A stretch of DNA of 15,555 nt from Pseudomonadota bacterium (GTDB lineage: Bacteria; Pseudomonadota; Alphaproteobacteria; Rhodospirillales; Rhodospirillaceae): positions 1-15,555 of the forward strand of contig JAEWWF010000051.1 of assembly GCA_023396465.1 (NCBI GenBank). Reading direction: 5' to 3'. Below the pieces are notes generated by a model. It made no database searches. It was not told the origin of the DNA and saw nothing but the letters and a program-made list of their open reading frames with translations. Shown piece after piece: positions 8,218 to 15,555 of this stretch. Positions within the stretch are counted from its first letter, which is position 1, and the number at the start of each line of letters is the position of its first letter. A program made the translations under genes and the position numbers.

Positions 8218-8221
8218 ATGA
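8123..8221 (+). CDS. Possible 32-residue leader peptide (speculative)
   Basis: A TTG codon sits 3-5 nt behind the strongest ribosome site of this region (GGGAGGAG, 8112-8119). It opens a 32-codon frame rich in Arg, Ala and Pro with three Cys, whose TGA overlaps the ATG of the first transport gene (ATGA). That geometry resembles translational coupling. Against it: TTG starts are rare, an internal ATG (8141) is too far from the site, and in such GC-rich sequence short open frames are frequent. The Shine-Dalgarno sequence could be a chance purine run, or the true livG start could lie further upstream (in-frame GTG 8155 or ATG 8167). Confidence 0.2.
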   Translation: MPATVPMAAAPCRAECRLPSARRRPCAKGAGR

Positions 8222-9102
8222 CCACCTCCGTCACCCCGCTGCGCCCTGGCGCCGAGGCGCCAGTCCCGGTTTCAACGCCGTCCCCCGTCGCCGCCCTGGA
8301 GGTGGAGGGCGTCGCTCTGTACTTCGGCGGCCTGCGTGCGCTCGACGGCGTCGGCTTCACGGTGGCGGAAGGTTCCGTCACCTCGGTGATCGGGCCGAAC
8401 GGGGCCGGCAAGACCTCGCTGTTCAACACCATTTCCGGCTTCTACAAGGCCAATGCCGGCTCCATCCGGTTCTTCGGCGACAGCGTGAACCACCTGCACG
8501 CCCCCGACCGCGCCAAGCTTGGCATGGCGCGCACCTTCCAGAACATCGCCCTGTTCCGCGGCATGACCGTGCTCGACAACATCAAGCTCGGCCGTCATGC
8601 CCACATGCAAACCGGGCTGCTGGATGCCCTGTGGTACTTCGGCCGCGCCCGGCGGGAGGAGATGGAACTGCGTCGCGAGATCGAGGAACGCATCATCGAC
8701 TTCCTTGAAATCGACCACATCCGCAACGCCCCGGTCGCCGCCCTGTCCTACGGCCTGCAAAAGCGGGTGGAACTGGCCCGCGCGCTGGCCATGAAGCCGC
8801 GCATCCTCATGCTCGACGAGCCGGTGGCCGGCATGAACCGCGAGGAAACCGAGGACATGGCCCGCTTCATCCTCGACGTGAAGGAGGAATGGGGCGTCAC
8901 CATCCTGATGGTCGAGCATGACATGGGCATGGTCATGGACATTTCCGACCATGTGGTGGTGCTGAACTTCGGGCAAGTCATCGCCCAGGGCCTGCCGCGC
9001 GACATTTCCAACAACCCCGACGTCATCGCCGCCTACCTCGGCTCGGGCGACGTCGGCGACCTGCGCGCCCGCGTTCAGGCCGGCAAGCGGGAGGTGGCGT
9101 GA
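8218..9102 (+). CDS. livG: Branched-chain-amino-acid-type ABC transporter ATP-binding protein (LivG-like)
   Basis: This 294-residue cytoplasmic ATPase is one of two that drive the Liv-type importer encoded around it. Walker A is GPNGAGKTS at 59-67, the Q-loop lies in ARTFQNIALF near 104-113, the signature is LSYGLQKRVE from 176 (LSYG is usual in LivG), Walker B is ILMLDEP at 196-202, and the switch His is His234 in MVEHDMG. A charged insert, about 127-160, separates the Q-loop from the signature. ATG 8218 is favoured by AGGGGG about 7 nt upstream; in-frame GTG 8155 and ATG 8167 are possible but would add low-complexity residues. Its stop overlaps the next start (TGATG). The family symbol reflects resemblance, not a claim that the substrate is leucine. 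Confidence 0.92.
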   Translation: MTTSVTPLRPGAEAPVPVSTPSPVAALEVEGVALYFGGLRALDGVGFTVAEGSVTSVIGPNGAGKTSLFNTISGFYKANAGSIRFFGDSVNHLHAPDRAKLGMARTFQNIALFRGMTVLDNIKLGRHAHMQTGLLDALWYFGRARREEMELRREIEERIIDFLEIDHIRNAPVAALSYGLQKRVELARALAMKPRILMLDEPVAGMNREETEDMARFILDVKEEWGVTILMVEHDMGMVMDISDHVVVLNFGQVIAQGLPRDISNNPDVIAAYLGSGDVGDLRARVQAGKREVA

Positions 9103-9980
9103 TGGACTGGCTGTTCCTGGCCGAGGTGAGCCTGGCCGGCATCGGCTCGGGCGGTCTCTACGCCCTGACGGGCCTTGCCTTCGTGCTGATCTACAAGGCG
9201 ACGCGGGTGGTCAACCTGGCCATCGGCGAGATCCTGATGCTCGGCGGCTATGTGTTCTTCGGCTTCGCCGCCGGCATGGCCCTGCCCCACTGGCTGGCGG
9301 CGCTGCTGACGCTGGCCGTCGCCGGGCTGTTCGGCGCGGCGGTGGAGCGCACGCTCATCCGCCCGATGCTGGGCGAAAGCCCGATCAGCGTCTTCATGCT
9401 GACCATCGGCCTCGGCAGCGTGCTGGTCGGCACGGTGGAACTGATCTGGGGCGCCAACCCGCTGATGCTGCCCGACTACATGCCCGGCACGCCGCTGTTC
9501 CTCGGCGAGGCCTATGTCTCCGCCAAGGTGGCGACGGCCTTTGCGGTGGCGGCGGTGGTGGTGGCCGGCTTCCTGCTGCTGTTCCGCTTCTGGCGCGGTG
9601 GTGTCGCCCTGCGCGCCACCGCCGGCGATCAGGCCGCCGCCTACTCCATGGGCATCAACGTGCCGCGCGTCTTCTCGCTGGCCTGGGTCATCGCCTGCGT
9701 CACCGCCGCCGGGTCGGGGATGCTGGTCGGCGCCATCGGCGGCATCTCGCCGACCATGGGCGTGTTCGGCCTGTCGGTGCTGGTGGTGGTGATCGTCGGC
9801 GGCCTCGACAGCGTGCTCGGCGCCCTGGTGGCGGGGCTGTTCATCGGCCTGCTGGAGGCGCTGGCCGGCGCCTACCTCGGCGGCGAGTTCAAGATGCTCG
9901 CCACCTTCACGCTGTTGGTCGCGGTCCTGCTGGTCCGCCCCTACGGCCTGTTCGGAACCCACGAGATCGAGCGACTGTAG
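9102..9980 (+). CDS. livH: Branched-chain-amino-acid-type ABC transporter permease (LivH-like)
   Basis: This 292-residue inner-membrane protein has about eight hydrophobic segments and is one of the two permeases of the importer. Family features: GSGGLYALTGLAFVLIYKATRV near the N-terminus, VVNLAIGEILMLGGY, VERTLIRPMLG, the cytoplasmic coupling stretch ALRATAGDQAAAYSMGIN, and a C-terminal VRPYGLFG. ATG 9102 shares its A with the preceding stop, and GGGAGG lies about 7 nt upstream; a GTG at 9099 would add one residue. One-base overlap upstream and a 2-nt gap downstream place it inside the operon. Confidence 0.92.
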   Translation: MDWLFLAEVSLAGIGSGGLYALTGLAFVLIYKATRVVNLAIGEILMLGGYVFFGFAAGMALPHWLAALLTLAVAGLFGAAVERTLIRPMLGESPISVFMLTIGLGSVLVGTVELIWGANPLMLPDYMPGTPLFLGEAYVSAKVATAFAVAAVVVAGFLLLFRFWRGGVALRATAGDQAAAYSMGINVPRVFSLAWVIACVTAAGSGMLVGAIGGISPTMGVFGLSVLVVVIVGGLDSVLGALVAGLFIGLLEALAGAYLGGEFKMLATFTLLVAVLLVRPYGLFGTHEIERL

Positions 9981-9982
9981 CC

Positions 9983-11026
9983 ATGCGCATCGGAGCCGCC
10001 AAACAGACCTACGCCGCCGACGAGGCCCTGTTCGACACCACGGTGCAGCGCGCCTGGCTGGTCGGCCTGTTCGCCCTGCTGGCCGTCTTCCCCTTCGTCG
10101 CCGGGCCGTACTGGATCTACATGGCCTGCCTGGTGGCCATCAACATCGCCTCGGCCACCGGGCTCAACATCCTCACCGGCTACACCGGGCTGGTCAGCCT
10201 GGGGCAGGCCGCCTTCATGGGGGTGGGCGCCTATACGGTGGCGTGGCTGGAGATCAACCTAGGCACGCCGTTCCTGCTCAACCTCGTCGCCGGCGGCCTG
10301 ACCGCCAGCCTGGCGGGGCTGGTGGTGGGGGTGCCGAGCCTGCGGGTGAAGGGGCTCTACCTCGCCATCGCCACCATCGCCGCCTCGGTGATCCTGCACT
10401 TCGTCTTCTCGCACTGGACCTCGGTCACCGGCGGCGTTTCCGGCCTGACCATGCCGCCGGCCAGCATCTTCGGCATCGTGCTGGACCAGCCGCGGACGCT
10501 TTACTGGCTGATCGTGCCGGTGACGGTGCTGATGGTGTTCGGCGCCGCCAACCTGTTCCGCACCCGCATCGGCCGCGCCTTCATCGCCATCCGCGACCGC
10601 GACATCTCCGCCGAGGTGCTGGGCATCCGCCTGCTGCGCTACAAGCTGCTGAGCTTCGCCCTGTCGAGCTTCTATGCCGGCGTGGCGGGCGGGCTGTGGG
10701 CCTATTTCTTCCGCGTCATCACGCCGGAAAGCTTCCCGCTGGTGATGTCCATCTTCTTCCTGGCCGCCATCATCGTCGGCGGCATGGGTTCCATCCTCGG
10801 CGCCGTGCTGGGCGCGGCCTTCATGACCATGGTGCCGGAGGCGCTGAAGCTGGCGGTCGGCTGGCTGTCGCCGTGGCTGCCCGATGCGGTGGCGCTGCTG
10901 TCGCCGGTGCGCACCATCGTGTTCGGCGCCCTGATCGTGCTGTTCCTGATCTTCGAGCCCCAGGGCCTGGCCGAAGTGTGGCGGCGCATCCGCCGGTTCT
11001 TCCACCTGTGGCCCTTCAAGACCTGA
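9983..11026 (+). CDS. livM: Branched-chain-amino-acid-type ABC transporter permease (LivM-like)
   Basis: This 347-residue inner-membrane protein would form the translocation pore with the LivH-like permease. Family motifs include GLNILTGYTGLVSLGQAAFM, PSLRVKGLYLAIATIA, the coupling stretch IGRAFIAIRDRDISAEVLGI, and GGMGSILGAVLGAAFM. Multiple hydrophobic helices run to about residue 325, with a basic, aromatic tail (RRIRRFFHLWPFKT). It starts 2 nt after the upstream stop without a strong ribosome site, so its translation probably depends on coupling to livH. A 42-nt gap follows before the binding-protein gene. Confidence 0.92.
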   Translation: MRIGAAKQTYAADEALFDTTVQRAWLVGLFALLAVFPFVAGPYWIYMACLVAINIASATGLNILTGYTGLVSLGQAAFMGVGAYTVAWLEINLGTPFLLNLVAGGLTASLAGLVVGVPSLRVKGLYLAIATIAASVILHFVFSHWTSVTGGVSGLTMPPASIFGIVLDQPRTLYWLIVPVTVLMVFGAANLFRTRIGRAFIAIRDRDISAEVLGIRLLRYKLLSFALSSFYAGVAGGLWAYFFRVITPESFPLVMSIFFLAAIIVGGMGSILGAVLGAAFMTMVPEALKLAVGWLSPWLPDAVALLSPVRTIVFGALIVLFLIFEPQGLAEVWRRIRRFFHLWPFKT

Positions 11027-11068
11027 TCCTTCGCAACGACAAGAACCAAGACCGTACTGGGAGGTATC

Positions 11069-12259
11069 ATGATGACGTTCAAGCTTTCCCGCCGCACCGT
11101 GGTGGCGGCGCTGGTCGCCGCCGGCCTCGCGGTCGGTTCCCTCGCGCCGCAGGCCCGCGCGGCGGATGACATCGTGCTCGGCGGCTCCATCCCGCTGACC
11201 GGCGTCTTCGCCTTCGCCGGCGAGGGCATCCATGCCGGCATCCAGGACTGGGTGAAGATGGTCAACGAGCAGGGCGGCATCGAAGGCCGCATGCTGCGCT
11301 ACGTGCCGGAAGACACCGCCTACAAGGTCGATGCCTCGGTGGCCGCCTTCAACAAGATCACCGGCCAGCACAAGGTCACCCTCTACTACGGCGATTCCAC
11401 CGCCTTCGCCAAGACCATCGACCCGGAACTGGAGCGTCACGGCGGCATCCTGATGGCCGGCGCCTCCTTCGCCACCGAACTGAACGACCCCGGCACCTAC
11501 CCCATGCAGTTCATGGCCGGGCCGGACTATACCGAGATGTTCGGCATCCTGCTGGAGTACATTGCCCAGGAGAAAGCCGGCGCCAAGGTGGCCTTCGTCC
11601 ATTCCGACACCGAGTTCGGCCGCGACCCCATCGCCACCAGCAGCGAGCGCGCCAAGGCGCTGGGGCTGGAGGTGGTGGAGACCATCGTCACGCCGCCCGG
11701 CTCCGTCGATGTCTCGACCGAGGTGCTGAAGCTGCGCCGCGCCCGGCCCGACTACACCATCTTCCACGGCTACATCCTCGCCCCCATTCCTGAATTCATC
11801 AATCAGGCCAAGCAGATGGGGATGGAGACCAAGTTCATGGGCACCTTCTGGTCCATGGACAACAGCATCGTCATGAAGATGGGCGCCGCCGCCGACGGCT
11901 TCATGGGCGTCATGCCCTACCGCTACTACTACGACACCGAAGACGCGCCGATGCTGGAGAATATCCGCGCCATGCGGCCGGAGTACCAGTCCACCGCCTA
12001 CATCCAGGGCATGCTGACCGCCATGTTGATGACCGAGGCGGTGAAGCGCACCCTGGCCGACGGCAAGGACCTGACCGGCGCCAACATGAAGGCGGCGCTC
12101 AACAGCCTGAAGGACTTCGACACCGGCGGCCTGATCGGCGTGCCGGTCAGCATCCCCGGCAACTCCATCCCGGTCGGCCGCATCTACCGGGCCGACATGG
12201 GGCAGCAGAAGATGGTGCCGGTGTCCGACTGGATCGACCTCACCCGCACCGGAGGCTGA
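11069..12259 (+). CDS. Periplasmic substrate-binding protein of the Liv-type transporter (LivK-like)
   Basis: This 396-residue secreted protein captures the substrate and delivers it to the LivHM permeases. A signal peptide is visible: basic KLSRR, a hydrophobic stretch of Ala/Val/Leu, and a likely cleavage after ARA at about residue 31. The mature part starts DDIVLGGSIPLTGVFAFAGE, as in leucine-binding-protein-like (type I periplasmic) domains, and continues with an EDTAYK-type hinge segment, VAFVHSDTEFGRD and GTFWSMDN. Two ATGs stand in tandem (11069 and 11072); GGGAGG ends 4 nt before the first and 7 nt before the second, so the second may be the one used. It has the best ribosome site of the operon, consistent with a binding protein needed in excess. 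The ligand is unknown; it is clearly not a typical short LivJ/LivK. Confidence 0.9.
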   Translation: MMTFKLSRRTVVAALVAAGLAVGSLAPQARAADDIVLGGSIPLTGVFAFAGEGIHAGIQDWVKMVNEQGGIEGRMLRYVPEDTAYKVDASVAAFNKITGQHKVTLYYGDSTAFAKTIDPELERHGGILMAGASFATELNDPGTYPMQFMAGPDYTEMFGILLEYIAQEKAGAKVAFVHSDTEFGRDPIATSSERAKALGLEVVETIVTPPGSVDVSTEVLKLRRARPDYTIFHGYILAPIPEFINQAKQMGMETKFMGTFWSMDNSIVMKMGAAADGFMGVMPYRYYYDTEDAPMLENIRAMRPEYQSTAYIQGMLTAMLMTEAVKRTLADGKDLTGANMKAALNSLKDFDTGGLIGVPVSIPGNSIPVGRIYRADMGQQKMVPVSDWIDLTRTGG

Positions 12260-12263
12260 GGCC

Positions 12264-13094
12264 ATGAACGCGGTGGCGGCGGCCCGGCGGCCGGAGACGG
12301 CGAGCCTGCTTGAAGTGAACAACATCGAGGTGGTCTACAACCACACCGTCCAGGTGCTGCGCGGCCTGTCGCTGCGGGTGCCGGAGGGTCAGGTGGTGGC
12401 GCTGCTCGGCTCCAACGGGGCGGGCAAGACCACCACGCTGAAGGCCATCTCGGGCCTGCTCGACCTGGAGAACGGGGCGCTGACGGCCGGCGACGTGGTG
12501 TTCGCCGGGGCCTCCACGCGCGGCCGCAAGCCGCACGCGCTGGTCCACGCCGGCCTCTTCCACGTCATGGAGGGGCGCCATGTGTTCGAGGACCTGACCG
12601 TCGAGGAAAACCTGGTCGCCGCCACCTATTCCCGCGCCGGAGCCTCGGCGCGGGACTTCGACCTCGTCTACCAGTACTTCCCCCGCCTGTTCGAGCGCCG
12701 CAAGGGCCTCGCCGGCTACCTGTCCGGGGGCGAGCAGCAGATGCTCGCCATCGGCCGGGCGCTGGTGGCCAACCCGCGCCTCATCCTGCTCGACGAACCC
12801 TCCCTCGGCCTGTCGCCGCTGCTGACCGAGGAAATCTTCACCATCATCGCCCGCATCAATGCCGAGCACGGCACCAGCATGCTGGTGGTGGAGCAGAACG
12901 CCGCCATGGCCTTCGCCGTCGCCTCCTATGCCTACATCATGGAGACGGGGCGCATCGTCACCGACGGGCCGGTGGAGACGCTGATGCGTGACCAGGACGT
13001 GCGCGAGTTCTACCTCGGCATGGGCGAGGAAGGGGCGGCGCGGAACTACCGCGACGTCAAACACTACAAGCGCCGCAAGCGCTGGCTGTCGTGA
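12264..13094 (+). CDS. livF: Branched-chain-amino-acid-type ABC transporter ATP-binding protein (LivF-like)
   Basis: This 276-residue ATPase partners the LivG-like subunit. Walker A is GSNGAGKTT at 49-57, the signature LSGGEQQ lies at 153-159, and Walker B ILLDEPS at 174-180. Gln211 replaces the switch His (VVEQNAA), which is normal for LivF proteins. At about 240 residues LivF normally ends; here the protein continues with MRDQDVREFYLGMGEEG and a strongly basic tail (KHYKRRKRWLS). GGAGG at 12251-12255 sits 8 nt before ATG 12264, inside the end of the binding-protein gene, whose stop is only 4 nt away. Its own stop overlaps a GTG of the ligase gene. Confidence 0.92.
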   Translation: MNAVAAARRPETASLLEVNNIEVVYNHTVQVLRGLSLRVPEGQVVALLGSNGAGKTTTLKAISGLLDLENGALTAGDVVFAGASTRGRKPHALVHAGLFHVMEGRHVFEDLTVEENLVAATYSRAGASARDFDLVYQYFPRLFERRKGLAGYLSGGEQQMLAIGRALVANPRLILLDEPSLGLSPLLTEEIFTIIARINAEHGTSMLVVEQNAAMAFAVASYAYIMETGRIVTDGPVETLMRDQDVREFYLGMGEEGAARNYRDVKHYKRRKRWLS

Positions 13095-13105
13095 GGATGC
13101 CCGCC

Positions 13106-14896
13106 ATGCCCGAGCTTCCCCCGCTGACCCTGGTGCAGATGCTGCGCCGCCGCGCCGAGCAGACGCCGGCCGGCATCGCCCTGCGCCAGAAGGATTTCGG
13201 CATCTGGAACCCCATCACCTGGGGCGACTACTACGCCCGGTCCCGCGCCGTCGCCCTCGGCCTGACGGCGCTGGGGCTGGAGAGCGGCGGCCATGTCGGC
13301 ATCCTGTCCGACAACCGCATCGAATGGGTGCTGGCCCAGTTCGGCGCCGGCATCGCCGGCGGCATCGCGGTCGGCGTCTATCCCACCAGCCCGGCGTCGG
13401 AGGTGGCCTATGTACTCGGCCACGCCGAGGTGCAGCTGGTCATCTGCGAGGACCAGGAACAGGCCGACAAGGTGCTGGAGTGCCAGGACCAGCTGCCGCA
13501 CCTGAAGCGCATCATCGTCATCGACATGAAGGGCCTGCGCCATTACCCGCGCGACCGCATCATCTCCTTCGCCGAGGTGGAGGCGCTGGGGCGTGACCGC
13601 GACCCGGCGGAGATGGAACGGCGGGTGGACGGCCAGTCGCTCGATGACGTGGCGCTGATGATCTACACCTCCGGCTCCACCGGCAAGCCCAAGGGCGCCA
13701 TGATCACCTGGCGCAACATGCGGGCCGAGGCCGCCGCCATCATCGAGCGCCTGGGCGCCGGCCCCGGCACCAGCCACCTGTCCTACCTGCCGCTCTGCCA
13801 TGTGGCGGAACAGATGTTCACCACCATGGGGCCGATCTACGGCGGCGGCATGGTCAACTTCGGCGAAAGCCTGCGCACCGTGCAGGAAGACCTGCGCGAG
13901 GTGGCGCCGACCAGCTTCCTCGGCGTGCCGCGCATCTGGGAAAAGCTGCACAGCGCCATCCACATCAAGATGATCGAGGCCGGCGGCCTGCGCCGCTGGC
14001 TGTTCGACCGCGCCGTCGCCGCCTGCGAACCCTTCGCCGAGGTGCCGCCGGCCCAACGCAGCCTCGGCCAGCGGCTGACCTTCGCGCTGTGCACGCTGCT
14101 GATCTTCCGCGCCCTGCGCAACTACATCGGCCTGCGCAAGGCACGGGTGGCGCTGACCGGGGCGGCGCCCATCTCGCGGCGCATCGTTACCTTCTTCCGC
14201 ACCATCGGCGTGCCGGTGCTGGAAATCTACGGCCTGACCGAGACCACCGGCATGGTCACCGGCCAGTACCCCGGACGCACCGCGCCGGGCTGCGTCGGCC
14301 CCGCCATCCACGGCGCCGAGTGCCGCATCGGCGACATGGGCGAGTTGCAGGTGCGCGGCGAGGTGGTCTTCGCCGGCTACTACAAGAACCCGGAGGCCAC
14401 CGCCGCCTCCATCCGCGACGGCTGGCTGCACACCGGCGACGTGGTGGAGATGGTCGAGGGGCAGTTCCGCATCGTCGACCGCCTGAAGGACATCATCATC
14501 ACCGCCGGCGGCAAGAACCTGAGCCCGTCGGAGATCGAGAACACCGTCAAGGGCAGCCCCTACATCAAGGAATGCATCGTCATCGGCGAGGGCCGCAAGT
14601 ACGTCTCCGCCCTCATCCAGATCGACCTGGAAACGGTGGGCAAGTGGGCCGAGGAACACGGCATCGCCTACACCCACTTCCGCAGCTTGGCCGAGAACCC
14701 GGCGGTGCGCGAGCTGGTGCAGGGCGAGATCAACGCCGCCAACGGCCAACTGGCCCAGGTGTCGCACGTCCGCAAGTTCCACCTGCTGACCAAGGAACTG
14801 GACCACGACGACGACGAGGTGACGGCCACCATGAAGGTCCGCCGCTCCAACATCGCGAAGAAATACGCCACCGAAATCGCCGGCCTCTACGCCTGA
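13106..14896 (+). CDS. AMP-forming long-chain-type acyl-CoA ligase
   Basis: This roughly 596-residue enzyme of the ANL superfamily activates a carboxylic acid to its CoA thioester via an acyl-adenylate. Motifs: the phosphate loop YTSGSTGKPKG at 187-197, YLPLCHVAE at 227-235, YGLTETTG at 375-382, HTGD at 442-445, the hinge stretch RLKDIIITAGGKN at 459-471, and TATMKVRR at 573-580, probably carrying the catalytic C-terminal Lys577. A hydrophobic stretch near 323-343, before KARVALTGAAPIS, is typical of long-chain synthetases (FadD15/ACSBG-like) rather than aromatic-acid ligases. ATG 13106 has GAGG 9 nt upstream; GTG 13091 and ATG 13097 are alternatives adding five or three residues. Immediate coupling to the transporter genes suggests that the imported acid is its substrate; which acid is not known. 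Confidence 0.9.
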   Translation: MPELPPLTLVQMLRRRAEQTPAGIALRQKDFGIWNPITWGDYYARSRAVALGLTALGLESGGHVGILSDNRIEWVLAQFGAGIAGGIAVGVYPTSPASEVAYVLGHAEVQLVICEDQEQADKVLECQDQLPHLKRIIVIDMKGLRHYPRDRIISFAEVEALGRDRDPAEMERRVDGQSLDDVALMIYTSGSTGKPKGAMITWRNMRAEAAAIIERLGAGPGTSHLSYLPLCHVAEQMFTTMGPIYGGGMVNFGESLRTVQEDLREVAPTSFLGVPRIWEKLHSAIHIKMIEAGGLRRWLFDRAVAACEPFAEVPPAQRSLGQRLTFALCTLLIFRALRNYIGLRKARVALTGAAPISRRIVTFFRTIGVPVLEIYGLTETTGMVTGQYPGRTAPGCVGPAIHGAECRIGDMGELQVRGEVVFAGYYKNPEATAASIRDGWLHTGDVVEMVEGQFRIVDRLKDIIITAGGKNLSPSEIENTVKGSPYIKECIVIGEGRKYVSALIQIDLETVGKWAEEHGIAYTHFRSLAENPAVRELVQGEINAANGQLAQVSHVRKFHLLTKELDHDDDEVTATMKVRRSNIAKKYATEIAGLYA

Positions 14897-14927
14897 GCCC
14901 GCCAGCGCCTCGCAAAGGATCGACAGC

Positions 14928-15555
14928 ATGACCCGCAAGGCCGTCATCGCCGGCTATTGCCGCACCCCCTTTACCTTCGCCCACAAGGGCGCGCTGGCCG
15001 GGATGCGCCCCGACGACCTGGGCGCCCACGTCATCCGCGCGCTGGTGGAACGCACCGGCGTGCCGCCGGCGGAGATCGAGGACGTCATCTGGGGCTGCGC
15101 CTTCCCGGAAGGGGAGCAGGGCCTCAACATCGGCCGCGTCGTCGGCATGCTGGCGGGGCTGCCGGAGACGGTGGCCGGCGCCACCATCAACCGCTGGTGC
15201 GGCTCATCCATCCAGGCGGTGCAGATGGCGGCCGGCATGATCGCCACCAACGCCGGCGAGGCCTTCATCTGTGGCGGCACCGATTGCATGTCGCGGGTGC
15301 CGATGATGGGCTTCAACCAGCTTCCCAACCCGGCCTGGGATGCGCAGATGGTGGCCGACTACATCAACGTCGGCCTGACCGCCGAGCGGGTGGCCGCGAT
15401 GTACGGCCTCAGCCGCGAGGACCAGGACCGCTTCGGCCACTGGAGCCAGAGCAAGGCCGTCGCCGCCCGCGATGCCGGCCGCCTCGCGCGCGAGATCGTG
15501 CCGGTGCCGGTGGGCGACACCCTGGTCGACACCGACGGCTGCATCCGCGCCACCA
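14928..15555 (+). CDS. Thiolase (acetyl-CoA acyltransferase), N-terminal half, cut by window edge
   Basis: The first 209 residues of a thiolase are present; the family is usually about 390 residues, so the C-terminal half with the His and second Cys motifs lies outside. It would cleave a beta-ketoacyl-CoA with CoA to acetyl-CoA plus a shortened acyl-CoA, or catalyse the reverse condensation. Visible are the N-terminal strand AVIAGYCRTPF, GEQGLNIGR, and NRWCGSS with the nucleophilic Cys91, then GGTDCMSRVPM. These features fit FadA-like degradative thiolases. ATG 14928 has AAAGGA about 8 nt upstream and follows the ligase stop by 31 nt, so it probably belongs to the same operon. The substrate chain length cannot be judged. 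Confidence 0.9.
   Translation, partial: MTRKAVIAGYCRTPFTFAHKGALAGMRPDDLGAHVIRALVERTGVPPAEIEDVIWGCAFPEGEQGLNIGRVVGMLAGLPETVAGATINRWCGSSIQAVQMAAGMIATNAGEAFICGGTDCMSRVPMMGFNQLPNPAWDAQMVADYINVGLTAERVAAMYGLSREDQDRFGHWSQSKAVAARDAGRLAREIVPVPVGDTLVDTDGCIRAT

Noticed and set aside
10259..12325. A 688-codon antisense frame opposite livM and the binding-protein gene
   Set aside because: Low-complexity His/Gly/Gln composition, no motif, and full overlap with well-supported transport genes.
13064..14947. A 627-codon antisense frame opposite the acyl-CoA ligase gene
   Set aside because: Same composition artefact; the plus-strand frame carries all ANL motifs in order.

Overview
The window is a GC-rich, gene-dense bacterial chromosome segment with strong third-position G/C bias. 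The gene content (divergent phosphoenolpyruvate carboxylase, a YhiI-RbbA-YhhJ exporter, and a Liv-type ABC operon joined to acyl-CoA metabolism) and the codon use fit an alphaproteobacterium, perhaps a Rhodospirillales member. This placement is inference; there is no rRNA or other taxonomic marker. I see no tRNA, rRNA, CRISPR array, insertion sequence, phage gene or convincing rho-independent terminator.

Layout. (1) Positions 1-1906, minus strand: the N-terminal two thirds of phosphoenolpyruvate carboxylase, cut by the left window edge. (2) 1907-2153: a divergent intergenic region. (3) 2154-7134, plus strand: three tightly coupled genes for a membrane fusion protein, a four-domain-type RbbA protein (two ATPase domains plus an ABC-2 membrane domain) and a second ABC-2 permease, matching the yhiI-rbbA-yhhJ arrangement. 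(4) 7135-8045: a FadR-type GntR regulator preceded by a near-perfect 19-bp inverted repeat that looks like its own operator. (5) 8218 to the right edge, plus strand: an apparent operon of livG-, livH-, livM-, livK- and livF-like transport genes, followed by a long-chain-type acyl-CoA ligase and a thiolase cut by the window edge. A short reading frame with a strong Shine-Dalgarno sequence sits in the leader of this operon.

How the genes work together. The last block reads as a catabolic unit. A periplasmic binding protein and a branched-chain-amino-acid-type ABC importer would bring in a carboxylic acid, the AMP-forming ligase would convert it to a CoA thioester, and the thiolase would cleave a beta-ketoacyl-CoA. 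The GntR/FCD regulator directly upstream is the natural candidate controller. The substrate cannot be read from the sequence: fatty, dicarboxylic, alicyclic or aromatic acids are all possible. The exporter block is a separate unit. Its RbbA protein carries complementary defects in its two nucleotide-binding domains that predict one canonical and one degenerate ATP site.
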